64,000 nucleotides of DNA from Streptomyces roseochromogenus subsp. oscitans DS 12.976. Its GTDB lineage: Bacteria > Actinomycetota > Actinomycetes > Streptomycetales > Streptomycetaceae. Of the stretch, positions 51,854 through 60,721 are shown piece by piece. The DNA is taken from contig NZ_CM002285.1 of the NCBI RefSeq assembly GCF_000497445.1, forward strand, positions 4,334,930 through 4,398,929, read 5' to 3'. A program made the position numbers and the translations under genes. Within the stretch, counting starts at the first letter, position 1, and every line of letters starts with the position of its first letter. The notes below the pieces were generated by a model that worked only from the letters and a program-made list of their open reading frames with translations, was not told where the DNA came from and searched no databases.

Positions 51854-52210
51854 TCAGCTGCCTCCCCCGCATCCGCCCCCGCCACCGCACGACGAACCCC
51901 CGCCGCAGGAGGAGTGCCCTCCGCAGGAGTGGCCTCCGCCGCAGGAGTGCCCGCCGTGGTGGCCGCCGTGATGCCCGCCCGACGACCCGGAGTCGACGGT
52001 GCCCGCCCACCAGCTGCCGCCGCCGTCGTACGACGAGGCCGAAGAGGACGACGAAGACGACGAAGACGACGAGCGAGACGACCGGGAGCGTCCGCGGGAG
52101 CCGCCCTTGCCGAGCGACACCCGCGCCCGGCGCTTCCTGGACTCGCCCGTCAGCGCCCCTATGGTCACGAACGCGGCCACGGCCACGACGAAGATGATGC
52201 CGATTCCCAT
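51854..52210 (-). CDS. Small membrane protein with Cys/His/Gly-rich tail
   Basis: The 118-residue product has an N-terminal membrane helix (GIIFVVAVAAFVTIGALTG), a basic and Ser-rich linker with about 14 Ser in a row, and a tail made of HHGGHHGGHSCGGGHSCGG-type units with six Cys, ending in Gly/Cys repeats. AAGGAGG precedes ATG 52210. The tail could bind metals such as zinc or copper outside or inside the membrane. The GC-rich repeats could also be a translated low-complexity end. Confidence 0.7.
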   Translation of the reverse strand: MGIGIIFVVAVAAFVTIGALTGESRKRRARVSLGKGGSRGRSRSSRSSSSSSSSSSSASSYDGGGSWWAGTVDSGSSGGHHGGHHGGHSCGGGHSCGGHSSCGGGSSCGGGGGCGGGS

Positions 52211-52328
52211 GGCGTCACCCTCCTTCCGTTCCCCCGAAGCGGCCCCCCGTGGACCGCCGTGACCCGCAGATGCCCGGCCCCCCGGAGACTCAAAGCAGAG
52301 TTGAGGAACTCCAGAGCTTGGGCGGAGG

Positions 52329-53522
52329 ATGGCCGGCATGACCTCCAGCGCACGCCCTCACCTCAATCGCCAGCTCGCCGAGTTCGGGACGACGATCTTC
52401 GCGGAGATGTCCGCGCTCGCCGTGTCGACCGGCTCGATCAACCTCGGCCAGGGCTTCCCGGACACCGACGGCCCGGAGGAGATCCGGGAGGCGGCGGTGC
52501 GGGCGCTGCGCGAGGGCCGCGGCAACCAGTACCCGCCGGGCCCGGGCATCCCGGAGCTGCGCACCGCGATCGCCGCGCACCAGCAACGCCGCTACGGCCT
52601 CTCCTACGACCCCGACACCGAGGTGCTGGTCACGGCGGGTGCGACGGAGGCGATCGCGGCCAGCCTGCTGGCGCTGCTTGAGTCGGGCGACGAGGTCGTG
52701 GCCCTGGAGCCGTACTACGACTCCTACGCGGCGAGCATCGCGCTGGCGGGCGGCCGCCGGGTCCCGGTGACCCTGCGCCCCCACGACGGAAGCTTCCGCC
52801 TGGACCTGGACGAACTGCGCGCGGCCGTCACCGCCCGCACCCGCCTCCTGCTGATCAACACCCCGCACAATCCGACCGGTACGGTCCTCACGCGCGCGGA
52901 GCTGGCCGCGATCGCCGAGCTGGCGGTCGAGCGGGACCTGCTGGTGGTCACGGACGAGGTCTACGAGCACCTGGTCTTCGACGACGCCGAGCATCTGCCG
53001 CTCGCCTCCTTCCCCGGTATGCGCGAGCGCACGGTGACGATCGGCTCGGCCGGCAAGACGTTCTCCTTCACCGGCTGGAAGGTCGGCTGGGTCACGGCCA
53101 CGCCGGAGCTGGTCACCGCGGTCCGCTCGGTCAAGCAGTTCCTGACGTACGTCTCCTCGGGCCCCTTCCAGTACGCGGTCGCCGAGGCCCTCGCCCTGCC
53201 CGACTCCTATTTCGAGGAGTTCCGCCGCTCCATGCTGGCCCGCCGCGACATCCTCGCCGAGGGCCTCACAGCGGCCGGCTTCCAGGTCTTCCGGCCGGCC
53301 GGCACGTACTTCATCACCACCGACATCCGCCCCCTCGGCGAAAAGGACGGCTTCGCCTTCTGCCGCGCCCTGCCGGAGCGAGCGGGCGTGGTGGCCATCC
53401 CGAACGCCGTCTTCTACGACGACCGGGAGGCGGGGGCACCGTTCGTACGGTTCGCGTTCTGCAAGCGTAAAGATGTGTTGCAAGCAGCCACAGAGCGACT
53501 GATCAAACTGCGGAAAGACTGA
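52329..53522 (+). CDS. Class I/II PLP aminotransferase (DapC/KAT-like)
   Basis: The 397-residue aminotransferase has QGFPDTDGPEEI, GNQYPPGPG, NTPHNPTGTVL, the cofactor Asp in VVTDEVYEHLVF and the lysine in SAGKTFSFTGWK. The family includes N-succinyldiaminopimelate aminotransferase and kynurenine aminotransferase; with a kynurenine operon in the same window both remain possible. The homologue in other streptomycetes (SCO3658 type, from memory) is the integration target of phage TG1. ATG at 52329 or, after two codons, 52338. Confidence 0.9.
   Translation: MAGMTSSARPHLNRQLAEFGTTIFAEMSALAVSTGSINLGQGFPDTDGPEEIREAAVRALREGRGNQYPPGPGIPELRTAIAAHQQRRYGLSYDPDTEVLVTAGATEAIAASLLALLESGDEVVALEPYYDSYAASIALAGGRRVPVTLRPHDGSFRLDLDELRAAVTARTRLLLINTPHNPTGTVLTRAELAAIAELAVERDLLVVTDEVYEHLVFDDAEHLPLASFPGMRERTVTIGSAGKTFSFTGWKVGWVTATPELVTAVRSVKQFLTYVSSGPFQYAVAEALALPDSYFEEFRRSMLARRDILAEGLTAAGFQVFRPAGTYFITTDIRPLGEKDGFAFCRALPERAGVVAIPNAVFYDDREAGAPFVRFAFCKRKDVLQAATERLIKLRKD
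53040..53095. other. Unoccupied TG1-type phage attB (probable)
   Basis: The codons for SAGKTFSFTGWKVGW correspond to the segment of the dapC-like gene that I remember as attB of phage TG1. The gene is intact here, so no prophage occupies it. Confidence 0.45.
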
Positions 53523-53534
53523 GCATCGAACGCG

Positions 53535-53957
53535 TCACATCGTTTGCTCTTTCAAGACTGCGAACCATTGCTCGGGGCGGTTGCCGCCCTCCGGAGCCTG
53601 CGTTCCGCAGAAGGCGCAGGGTTGTGCCCGCAGTTCCTCGGACTCCTCCGCGGTGAGCCCGACCGTCCACGCGCGGTGTACAACCCGCTGCCGCTCCCGG
53701 TGCCCCTCCGGGTCCGCCTCGCGGGCAGTCTGCATGCGGACGCGCTGGGCAGCCCGGTAGGCCTCCGGGCCGGCAGCCCGGCGCCTGCGCTCGGCCTCCC
53801 GTTTCTCCTCGCAGGGGCTTGGTCTCCCCGCACTGGTGCCGAGGGAAAATCCGCGCCCGCCGTGCCGGACCTGCCGGTTTTCGATGGCAACACCCCGGCA
53901 TCGTCGAGGCACGGTGTCCGGCCATGTGCGGATTGACTCCAGCGTGAGGGCTGTCAT
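53535..53957 (-). CDS. Hypothetical protein, possible endonuclease VII/HNH remnant
   Basis: The 140-residue frame has a very basic N-terminal half, a helix rich in Arg/Ala (AYRAAQRVRMQTAREADPEG) and GLTAEESEELRAQPCAFCG, which resembles the region before the first zinc knuckle of phage recombination endonuclease VII. The second knuckle and the catalytic His/Asn part are absent; the frame ends 16 residues later. It is best seen as a truncated phage gene. Expression is doubtful. Confidence 0.4.
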   Translation of the reverse strand: MTALTLESIRTWPDTVPRRCRGVAIENRQVRHGGRGFSLGTSAGRPSPCEEKREAERRRRAAGPEAYRAAQRVRMQTAREADPEGHRERQRVVHRAWTVGLTAEESEELRAQPCAFCGTQAPEGGNRPEQWFAVLKEQTM

Positions 53958-54124
53958 GGGCTCACCTCCCTCAATTGCTATGCGATATCGACGTGTTGGG
54001 GCATGCCTCGTACGCTTGGAACTTCCATCGCCTGAACAGCTCCAGGCGCGGAAACACGGGGAAGGTCCGGCCCTCCAGACCCACGAAGGGGAGGGGTCGG
54101 AGGGCCGGACGTCTCCACCACAGG

Positions 54125-54163
54125 CGGGACGTGTGCAGCACGTCCCGGGCGGGTTCCCCGCCC
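54125..54163. other. Two adjacent inverted repeats
   Basis: CGGGACGTG/CACGTCCCG (54125-54147, loop 5) is followed at once by GGCGGG/CCGCCC (loop 4). They precede the 38-residue gene at 54203 and may be a leader structure or an old terminator. Confidence 0.45.
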
Positions 54164-54202
54164 GTCGTCCGCGAAGGAGCTGTAGTCCTCAGGAGGTGGA
54201 AG

Positions 54203-54319
54203 GTGTCCGAGAAAAAGAAGGAGTGGCGTAGGGAGCTGGCCGCCAGGTTTGCCGTTGCAGCAGCAGTAAAGGTGCTGTGGGGCTTGCTCGTTGAGCTGGT
54301 GATCCGTCCTCACGAATGA
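54203..54319 (+). CDS. 38-residue membrane peptide
   Basis: The GTG start has a perfect AGGAGG six bases upstream. The product begins SEKKKEWRRELAARF and continues with a hydrophobic helix (AVAAAVKVLWGLLVELVI), ending RPHE. It is a single-span basic-inside peptide. Function unknown. Its overlap with the terminase remnant on the other strand suggests that it belongs to decayed phage DNA. Confidence 0.55.
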   Translation: MSEKKKEWRRELAARFAVAAAVKVLWGLLVELVIRPHE

Positions 54320-54489
54320 TCTTGGACCACGTGGCGCCCCGGCCACCCCTTCTCTTGTCCGGGGCGCCACTCCTCGGCAGCCGACGAGGGCTCGGAAGCC
54401 GCCCCGCCCGGAGCCTTGGTGAGGGGTGGGCCGTCGCTCTTGTTGCGCCGTCGGCGCTGGTCCGATCGCTTCGGAACCGGTCCGGGCAT
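54310..54489 (-). pseudogene. Phage terminase small-subunit remnant
   Basis: The start MPGPVPKRSDQRRRRNK is characteristic of small terminase subunits of actinophages. After about 25 residues the sequence becomes unrelated and ends after 59 residues; the family is normally 130-180 residues long. It is read in the same direction as the methyltransferase remnant just upstream. Confidence 0.55.
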
Positions 54490-54513
54490 GGCCGCCACCC
54501 CCTTCGGTCTCTG

Positions 54514-54708
54514 CTACGGCTTCTCGGGAACCAGGAGAGCCTGGGTCGCCTTCTTCGCGTCGCCCTTGAGCCCCGGCCGCTTCATGGCCGAGAGGTCCGC
54601 CGGGTGATCCGAGTACCGCTCCAGGTTGTGGTACGGCAGGCACGTGAACACGTAGTCGTACGCACCCGTGGGCAACTCCGACAGCGCCTCTGCCGAATCA
54701 CCGACGAC
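54514..54708 (-). pseudogene. Phage DNA methyltransferase remnant
   Basis: VVGDSAEALSELPTGAYDYV followed by FTCLPYHNLERYSDHPADLS is the catalytic-motif region of phage DNA modification methylases; the usual PPY is changed to LPY. The frame is closed by TAG upstream and stops after 64 residues, with both ends of the enzyme missing. Confidence 0.6.
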
Positions 54709-54815
54709 CTAACTGGTTAGCCCAGCCTTTCCCTGCTGGTGGCAACCGACGTGCGTGCATCACTCTCGAAGAAAGCGACTTGAGAAAGCCGGGTCCGGGG
54801 CCTGACTGTCCGCAG

Positions 54816-54957
54816 CTACTCGGAGGTGTGCGTCCCAAGGACCGCATCGACCCATCGCAGGTAAGCGTCCGACCCTGCCACGATGGGCACGGCCACCAAC
54901 TCCGGGTTCTTCCACGGGTGATGTTCCAAGCGGTGCCCCTCCAGTTCGGCGTACCTG
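54816..54957 (-). pseudogene. cutA: Divalent-cation tolerance protein CutA, C-terminal remnant
   Basis: The frame YAELEGHRLEHHPWKNPEL then VAVPIVAGSDAYLRWVDAVL is the last 45 residues of CutA, with the typical HHPY-x-x-P and P-x-I-x-G-x-x-x-Y-L-x-W pattern. The first 60 residues are missing, and the upstream DNA is now the lipoprotein gene on the other strand. Confidence 0.7.
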
Positions 54958-55002
54958 TCCGCGTGGCCCCGCCGGGCAGACCAGCAGCATACGGAGAAGA
55001 GC

Positions 55003-55362
55003 ATGAGGAAACACATGGGAGGCGCGGCGCTCGCACTCGCGGTCGTGTCGGGGCTGACCGGATGCGGTGCTTCCGGGAAGGGCACGCACACGCCGGTCGC
55101 GGCGGGCCCGGTCACGATGCCCGAGCTGGTCGGGAAGAACGCCGAGAAGGCAGAGGAACAGCTGGAGAAGCTCGGTGTGCCGGAGAGCCGGATCAAGCTG
55201 CGGGCGGATGACGGAACCCATGTGGTGGTGCTGGTGGCTTCGAACTGGGATGTGAACACCCAGTCGGTGAAGGCGGGTGCTCGGCTCGGAGTGAAGGAGG
55301 TGGTCGTGCTCGGCGTGGGCAAGCCGACGTGGCGCCGGCGTCACCACGGTCACCTGCTCTGA
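55003..55362 (+). CDS. Small lipoprotein with a PASTA-like domain
   Basis: The 119-residue product has a signal peptide with lipobox LTGC (C21), so it should be lipid-anchored outside. Residues about 38-105 resemble a single PASTA unit (MPELVGKNAEKAEEQLEKLG), the type that binds peptidoglycan or muropeptides in kinases and penicillin-binding proteins. GGAGAAG precedes the ATG. Its 5' flank runs into the remnant cutA gene, so it probably arrived by a recombination that deleted the front of cutA. Confidence 0.75.
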   Translation: MRKHMGGAALALAVVSGLTGCGASGKGTHTPVAAGPVTMPELVGKNAEKAEEQLEKLGVPESRIKLRADDGTHVVVLVASNWDVNTQSVKAGARLGVKEVVVLGVGKPTWRRRHHGHLL

Positions 55363-55507
55363 CGTGGCTTTCAGCCCGCCCGCCGGGATGAGATCGCAGT
55401 GCCCCACCCCGTCAGGACGCTTGACGTACTCGACACAGGTGAACCCACCCCCCACTCGGCCGTAACCTGCTCGCTTCGGCGCCCGGCCCCTTGCAGGGTG
55501 CTCAGAT

Positions 55508-56701
55508 GTGACCCACGCCAGTACCACCCTCGCCTCGCCCGTAGCCGCGCTGAAGCCGGCGCAGCGCAGCCGTACCGGGCCCTCCCTCGTGCGGGCGAGT
55601 GTCGTCGCCGTGGGGCTCTTCCTCGGTGCCCGGCTCACCGGGGCCGCCGTACTCGCCCTCGTCGCGCACAGCGTCGGCAGGCATCCGCTGACGCTGCTCG
55701 CCCGGTCCTGGGACTCGGTCTGGTACCTGGGCATCGCCGCGCACGGCTACGGCCACGACCTGCCCTCGCACGACCCGGGCCCGCACAGCGACCTGGCGTT
55801 CTTCCCGCTGTACCCGGCGCTGGTGCGGGCCGTGGCCGCACTGACCCCGCTCCGCGCGAGCACGGCCGGGCTGCTGCTGTCGTGGGCCGCGGCAGCCGCG
55901 GCAGCCGCCGGGATCCACGCGGTCGGCTCCCGGCTGCACGGGCGGGCCACCGGTATCGCACTGGTGCTGCTGTGGGCGCTGCTGCCGCACTCGGTGGTGC
56001 TGTCGATGGCGTACACCGAGCCGGTGCTGACCGCGTTCGCGGCCTGGTCGCTGTACGCGGTGCTGGCCGGGAACTGGCTGTGGGCGGGCGTTCTCGCGGC
56101 GCTCGCGGGGCTGTCCCGGCCGAACGGGTTCGCGGTCGCCGCAGCGGTGCTGGCCGCGGCCGGAGCCGAGGCGTGGCGGGCGCGCGGAAAAGTTTCCCAC
56201 AGGCTGTGGACGGGCGCGGTGCTCGCCCCGCTGGGCTGGACGGCGTATGTGCTGTGGGTGGGCCGGCGGAAGGGGGATCTGCTCGGGGGCTATTTCGAGG
56301 TGCAGCGGCTGTGGGGGTCGAGGTTCGACTTCGGGCGGGGTTCGCTGCATTACGCGCACGCGATGCTGCTGGAGGGCAGCCGGTTCGTGGTCCCGATGGC
56401 GCTGGCCGTCGTGGCGGTGGGGACTCTGCTGTACGTGGTGCTGCTCCTGGACCGCGCTCCGCTGCCGCTGCTCGTGTACGGCGGGACGCTGCTGCTGATC
56501 GCGCTCGGCGGGTCGGGGTTCTTCGAGTCCAAGCCGCGGTTCCTGCTGCCGGCCTTCCCGCTGCTGCTGCCGCTCGCCCAGGTGCTGGTCCGGACGGCAA
56601 GAACCCGGCCCTGGCACGCGACCGTGCTGGTCGCGGCCCTGGCCGGGCTCAGCTATCTCTACGGCGCGTATCTGGTGGTGTACGCGCAGGCACCGCTGTA
56701 G
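55508..56701 (+). CDS. Membrane mannosyltransferase (PIG-V-like)
   Basis: The 397-residue protein has ten or so membrane helices and an early luminal DSVWYLGIAAHGY motif, followed by the conserved LSRPNGFAVAA segment. This suits PIG-V-type polyprenyl-phosphomannose-dependent mannosyltransferases. It may glycosylate a lipid or secreted protein. GTG 55508 opens 15 bp before a 92-bp segment that recurs inverted at 62444. It converges on the YbjN gene. Confidence 0.8.
   Translation: MTHASTTLASPVAALKPAQRSRTGPSLVRASVVAVGLFLGARLTGAAVLALVAHSVGRHPLTLLARSWDSVWYLGIAAHGYGHDLPSHDPGPHSDLAFFPLYPALVRAVAALTPLRASTAGLLLSWAAAAAAAAGIHAVGSRLHGRATGIALVLLWALLPHSVVLSMAYTEPVLTAFAAWSLYAVLAGNWLWAGVLAALAGLSRPNGFAVAAAVLAAAGAEAWRARGKVSHRLWTGAVLAPLGWTAYVLWVGRRKGDLLGGYFEVQRLWGSRFDFGRGSLHYAHAMLLEGSRFVVPMALAVVAVGTLLYVVLLLDRAPLPLLVYGGTLLLIALGGSGFFESKPRFLLPAFPLLLPLAQVLVRTARTRPWHATVLVAALAGLSYLYGAYLVVYAQAPL
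55523..55614. repeat. 92-bp inverted duplication, copy 1
   Basis: These 92 bp, which encode TTLASPVAALKPAQRSRTGP and onward at the start of the mannosyltransferase, match 62444-62535 in reverse orientation with two mismatches. Confidence 0.92.
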
Positions 56702-56717
56702 GCGGTGGCTGGCCTGC

Positions 56718-56757
56718 CCCGTGCGGGGCTACCCGTGCGGGGCTACCCGTGCGGGCC
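56718..56757. repeat. 14-bp tandem repeat between convergent genes
   Basis: CCCGTGCGGGGCTA is present twice plus a 12-bp partial third copy. Each unit contains the small palindrome CCCGTGCGGG, so the transcript would form tandem hairpins at the end of both convergent genes. Confidence 0.85.
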
Positions 56758-57311
56758 TATTCGGCGTCGCCCTCGGGTCCGCCTTCGCCGTCACCCTCGG
56801 GCTTGTCCGCCTCGTTGACGGCCTCCTCCAGGCCGAGCTGCTCGACCAGCCACTTGTCGAACTCGATCGCGGCCCGCACCCAGCTGACCGTGGAGGAGAC
56901 GAAGTGGTTGATGTCGACGCCCGTGCCGATCAGCATCTGGGCCTCGCCGATGAGGCGGACCGTGCCGTCGTCGTGGGTGTGGGTGTACACCTTGGGCCAC
57001 AGGGTGCGGCGGTTCCAGTCGTCGACGGACTCCAGCAGCTGCGGCTTCTCGTCGATCTTGTGGGGGCGGTCGTAGAAGGTCCGCACCGAGAAGACCGCCT
57101 GCTCGGCCTCCCCGCGGAACATGAAGTACGTGCGGAACTGCTCCCACGGAGCCGCGAGGTCGCCCTCCTCGTCGACGACGTACTTCAGCTCCATCTGGTC
57201 GAGGAGCTGCTTCACAAGGTCCTGATCCGGGAGGACGGGGCCGGCCGGTCCCTGGGGCTCAGGTTCGGGCTGGCCCCCGAAGTTCGGAATCGAGGACGGG
57301 TCGATGCTCAC
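56757..57311 (-). CDS. YbjN-domain protein
   Basis: The 184-residue protein has a Pro-rich start, a YbjN domain (LLDQMELKYVVDEEGDLAAP, RTYFMFRGEAEQAVFSVRT, WNRRTLWPKVYTHTHDDG, GTGVDINHFVSSTVSW) and an acidic tail. YbjN folds resemble type III secretion chaperones and are thought to assist other proteins; the role in Streptomyces is unknown. GTG 57311 with AAGGG upstream was chosen over the ATG further upstream because the conserved part starts at IDPSSIPNFGG. Confidence 0.8.
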   Translation of the reverse strand: MSIDPSSIPNFGGQPEPEPQGPAGPVLPDQDLVKQLLDQMELKYVVDEEGDLAAPWEQFRTYFMFRGEAEQAVFSVRTFYDRPHKIDEKPQLLESVDDWNRRTLWPKVYTHTHDDGTVRLIGEAQMLIGTGVDINHFVSSTVSWVRAAIEFDKWLVEQLGLEEAVNEADKPEGDGEGGPEGDAE

Positions 57312-57451
57312 CGTGTTTTTCCCTTCATGCGGATTCCGCCATCCTCCCCCATCCGGGGAGGGGGGTGGCAAGCCCCGGCGGCTCCGTGTCAGCCCAGGGC
57401 TGCCAGTTCCCCCATCGGCCGCCGGGAACCTCCGCTTACGGGTACCCCTCG

Positions 57452-60064
57452 CTAGAGCGTCTTCCCGGTTGACGGGCCCACCAGCAGTCCCTCGCCGAAG
57501 CGGTCGACGCGGACCGTGTCGCCGTCCTTGACCTCGCCGGAGAGGATCTCCTTGGCGAGCCGGTCGCCGATGGCGGTCTGGACGAGGCGGCGCAGCGGGC
57601 GGGCGCCGTAGGCCGGGTCGTTCCCCTCCTCGGCGAGCCAGGCCAGTGCCTCGGGGGTGATCTCCAGGGTGAGCCGGCGCTCGGCGAGCCGCCTGCCCAG
57701 GCGGTCGATCTGCAGCTGCGCGATCCGCTCCAGCTCGGGCTGGGTCAGCGCCGAGAAGACGACCAGGTCGTCGAGCCGGTTGAGGAACTCCGGCTTGAAG
57801 GAGGCTCGTACGACCTTGAGGACCTGCTCCTTCTTCTCCTCCTCGCTGATGACCGGGTCGGCCAGGCCGTGTTCACTCAAGAACTGGCTGCCCAGGTTGG
57901 AGGTGAGCACCAGGATGGTGTTGCGGAAGTCGACTGTGCGGCCCTGACCGTCCGTCAGCCGGCCGTCGTCCAGCACCTGGAGCAGGATGTCGAAGACCTC
58001 GGGGTGGGCCTTCTCCACCTCGTCCAGGAGGATGACGGAGTACGGGCGGCGGCGGACCGCCTCCGTGAGCTGGCCGCCCTCCTCGTAACCGACGTAGCCG
58101 GGAGGCGCGCCGACCAGGCGGGCCACGCTGTGCTTCTCGCCGTACTCGGACATGTCGATGCGGACCATGGCCCGCTCGTCGTCGAAGAGGAAGTCCGCGA
58201 GTGCCTTGGCGAGTTCGGTCTTGCCTACGCCGGTCGGACCGAGGAAGAGGAAGGAGCCGGTGGGGCGGTCGGGGTCGGCGATGCCCGCGCGGGAGCGTCG
58301 TACGGCGTCGCTCACGGCCCGTACGGCCTCGGTCTGGCCGATGAGCCGCCGGCCCAGCTCGTCCTCCATGCGCAGCAGTTTCTGTGTCTCGCCCTCCAGG
58401 AGGCGGCCGGCCGGGATGCCGGTCCAGGCGGCGACGACGTCGGCGATGTCGTCCGAGCCGACCTCGTCCTTGACCATGGTGTCCTTGGCGACCTCCTCCT
58501 CGGCCTCGGAGGCGGCCTCCAGCTCCTTCTCCAGCTGCGGGATCTCGCCGTAGAGCAGCTTGGCGGCGGTGTCGAAGTCGCCGTCGCGCTGGGCACGTTC
58601 GGCCTGACCGCGCAGGTCGTCCAGGCGCTCCTTCAGCTCGCCGACCCGGTTGAGGGACTGCTTCTCCTTCTCCCAGCGGGCGGTCAGGCCCCGCAACTCC
58701 TCCTCCTTGTCGGCGAGGTCGCGGCGCAGCTTCTCCAGCCGGGCGAGGGAGGCGGGGTCGGTCTCCTTGCCGATCGCCAGCTCCTCCATCTTCAACCGGT
58801 CGACGGCGCGCTGGAGTTCGTCGATCTCGACAGGGGACGAGTCGATCTCCATGCGAAGGCGGGAGGCGGCCTCGTCGACCAGGTCGATGGCCTTGTCGGG
58901 CAGGAAGCGGGAGGTGATGTAGCGGTCGGAGAGGGTCGCGGCGGCCACCAGCGCGCTGTCGGCGATCTGCACCTTGTGGTGGGCCTCGTACCGGCCCTTC
59001 AGGCCGCGCAGGATCGCGACGGTGTCCTCGACGGTCGGCTCGGCGACCAGCACCTGCTGGAAGCGGCGCTCCAGCGCGGGGTCCTTCTCGATCCGCTCCC
59101 GGTACTCGTCCAGCGTGGTCGCGCCGACCATGCGCAGCTCACCGCGGGCCAGCATGGGCTTGAGCATGTTGCCCGCGTCCATCGCGGAATCGCCGCCGGC
59201 GCCGGCCCCGACAACGGTGTGCAGCTCGTCGATGAAGGTGATGATCTGCCCGTCGGAGTCCTTGATCTCGGCGAGGACGGCCTTGAGCCGCTCCTCGAAC
59301 TCACCGCGGTACTTGGCACCGGCGACCATGGCACCGAGGTCGAGCGCGACGAGCCGCTTGTCCTTGAGGGACTCGGGCACGTCCCCCTTGACGATCCGCT
59401 GCGCGAGCCCTTCCACCACGGCCGTCTTGCCGACGCCGGGCTCTCCGATGAGCACGGGGTTGTTCTTGGTCCTCCGGCTCAGCACCTGCACGACCCGCCG
59501 GATCTCCTGGTCCCGCCCGATGACCGGATCCAGTCGGCCCTCGCGGGCGGCGGCGGTGAAGTCGGTGCCGAACTTCTCCAGGGCCTTGTACTGGCCCTCG
59601 GGGTCGGCGGTGGTCACGCGGCGTCCTCCCCTGGCCTTCTTGAAGGCCTCCAGCAGCTTCTTCGCGTCGGCACCCTGGCCCTTGAGCAGCTCACCGGCGG
59701 CTCCGCCCTTCGCGGCGATGCCGATCAGCAGATGCTCGGTCGACAGGTAGTCGTCACCGAGGTCCTTCGCGCGCTCGCCGGCGTCGGCGAGCACGGCCAG
59801 CAGCTCACGGCCCGGCTGCGGGGGCGCAACCGTGGATCCGGTCACGCTGGGCAGCGCGGCCAGCAGCTTTTCCGCACCCGCCCGTACGGCCGCCTGGTCG
59901 GCCTCCACGGCCGCGAGCAGGTCGGTGATGTTCTCGTTGTCCTGGCCCTGAAGCAGCGCCAGCAGCAGGTGAGCAGGGGTAAGGTCCGCGTGCCCTCCGG
60001 TCACGGCCCGGTTGCTCGCCGCGTTGATCGCGTCCCGGCTCCTGTTGGTCAGCTCGGCGTCCAC
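57452..60064 (-). CDS. clpB: ClpB disaggregase
   Basis: The 870-residue AAA+ chaperone rescues aggregated proteins together with DnaK. It has an N-terminal double Clp repeat (1-150), the first AAA module with GEPGVGKT, a middle coiled-coil (about 410-525) of the ClpB type, and the second module with GPTGVGKT and the pore loop [12 protein letters not shown] 60064 lies in good distance of GAGGAGGAG. An HspR-type operator 60 bp upstream predicts repression by HspR with DnaK as co-repressor. Confidence 0.97.
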   Translation of the reverse strand: MDAELTNRSRDAINAASNRAVTGGHADLTPAHLLLALLQGQDNENITDLLAAVEADQAAVRAGAEKLLAALPSVTGSTVAPPQPGRELLAVLADAGERAKDLGDDYLSTEHLLIGIAAKGGAAGELLKGQGADAKKLLEAFKKARGGRRVTTADPEGQYKALEKFGTDFTAAAREGRLDPVIGRDQEIRRVVQVLSRRTKNNPVLIGEPGVGKTAVVEGLAQRIVKGDVPESLKDKRLVALDLGAMVAGAKYRGEFEERLKAVLAEIKDSDGQIITFIDELHTVVGAGAGGDSAMDAGNMLKPMLARGELRMVGATTLDEYRERIEKDPALERRFQQVLVAEPTVEDTVAILRGLKGRYEAHHKVQIADSALVAAATLSDRYITSRFLPDKAIDLVDEAASRLRMEIDSSPVEIDELQRAVDRLKMEELAIGKETDPASLARLEKLRRDLADKEEELRGLTARWEKEKQSLNRVGELKERLDDLRGQAERAQRDGDFDTAAKLLYGEIPQLEKELEAASEAEEEVAKDTMVKDEVGSDDIADVVAAWTGIPAGRLLEGETQKLLRMEDELGRRLIGQTEAVRAVSDAVRRSRAGIADPDRPTGSFLFLGPTGVGKTELAKALADFLFDDERAMVRIDMSEYGEKHSVARLVGAPPGYVGYEEGGQLTEAVRRRPYSVILLDEVEKAHPEVFDILLQVLDDGRLTDGQGRTVDFRNTILVLTSNLGSQFLSEHGLADPVISEEEKKEQVLKVVRASFKPEFLNRLDDLVVFSALTQPELERIAQLQIDRLGRRLAERRLTLEITPEALAWLAEEGNDPAYGARPLRRLVQTAIGDRLAKEILSGEVKDGDTVRVDRFGEGLLVGPSTGKTL

Positions 60065-60123
60065 GTTGTCCGTTCTCCTCCTCGGCCACACTCTCCACTG
60101 CTGACTTAACCAGCGTACACAAA

Positions 60124-60144
60124 GTTGAGTCTATTCCGCTCAAG
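60124..60144. promoter_or_regulatory. HspR operator (HAIR-type)
   Basis: On the minus strand it reads CTTGAGC-N7-ACTCAAC, two mismatches from the HAIR consensus CTTGAGT-N7-ACTCAAG known for dnaK and clpB of Streptomyces. It lies 60 bp upstream of the clpB start and 38 bp from the divergent oxidase gene. Confidence 0.85.
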
Positions 60145-60181
60145 GTAGGCGGGAAGCCGTGCGGGGACTAGGTTGCGGGGC

Positions 60182-60574
60182 ATGGCGATCCACTCTGAGC
60201 AATACCTGGAGTTCTGGCGAGAACGCCACCTGTGCACCCTGACGACGCTCCGTCCCGACGGCAGCCCGCATGTGGTGCCGGTGGGGGTGACGTACGACGC
60301 GGCGGCCGGGCTGGCCAGAGTGATCACCAACGGAGCCAGCGCGAAGGTGAGACACGTGCGCGCGGCCGGAGCCGAGGGCGCCCGGGTGGCGGTGTGCCAG
60401 GTGGACGGCCGGCGCTGGGCGACGCTGGAAGGGCGCGCACGGGTGCGGACGGAACCGGAACACGTCGCGGAGGCGGTACGGCGCTATGCCGAGCGCTACG
60501 AGCGGACGCCGAGGCCGAATCCGGAGCGCGTGGTGATCGAGATAGCGGTGGAACGGGCGCTGGGGAATGGCTGA
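60182..60574 (+). CDS. PPOX/F420-type split-barrel oxidoreductase
   Basis: The 130-residue protein has the pyridoxamine-5'-phosphate-oxidase-like split barrel: LCTLTTLRPDGSPHVVPVGV at the N-terminus, KVRHVRAAGAEGARVAVCQV, and WATLEGRARV. Small proteins of this size commonly bind F420 or FMN. It is divergent from clpB and the HspR site lies between them, so it might also respond to heat shock. Confidence 0.82.
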   Translation: MAIHSEQYLEFWRERHLCTLTTLRPDGSPHVVPVGVTYDAAAGLARVITNGASAKVRHVRAAGAEGARVAVCQVDGRRWATLEGRARVRTEPEHVAEAVRRYAERYERTPRPNPERVVIEIAVERALGNG

Positions 60575-60637
60575 GATGACCGAAAACTTTCAGCCGCCAT
60601 GGAAGCGCACCCATACCCGCACATATCCCCGAAAACT

Positions 60638-60678
60638 GCAGCGGCGTCACCGTGTTCAGGTCACGGTGACGCCGCTGC
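60638..60678. terminator. Bidirectional terminator, 17-bp perfect stem
   Basis: GCAGCGGCGTCACCGTG pairs fully with 60662-60678 around a 7-nt loop. It lies between the oxidoreductase and the convergent Rieske-like gene. Confidence 0.88.
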
Positions 60679-60721
60679 GGGGGGAAGCACCTGAGCGATC
60701 TTTTACGACGGGGGAATCGCG

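Noticed and set aside
57869..60109. 746-residue plus-strand frame opposite clpB
   Set aside because: ClpB on the other strand is certain; this frame is its complement, and the Leu/Gly/Val-rich product has no domain.
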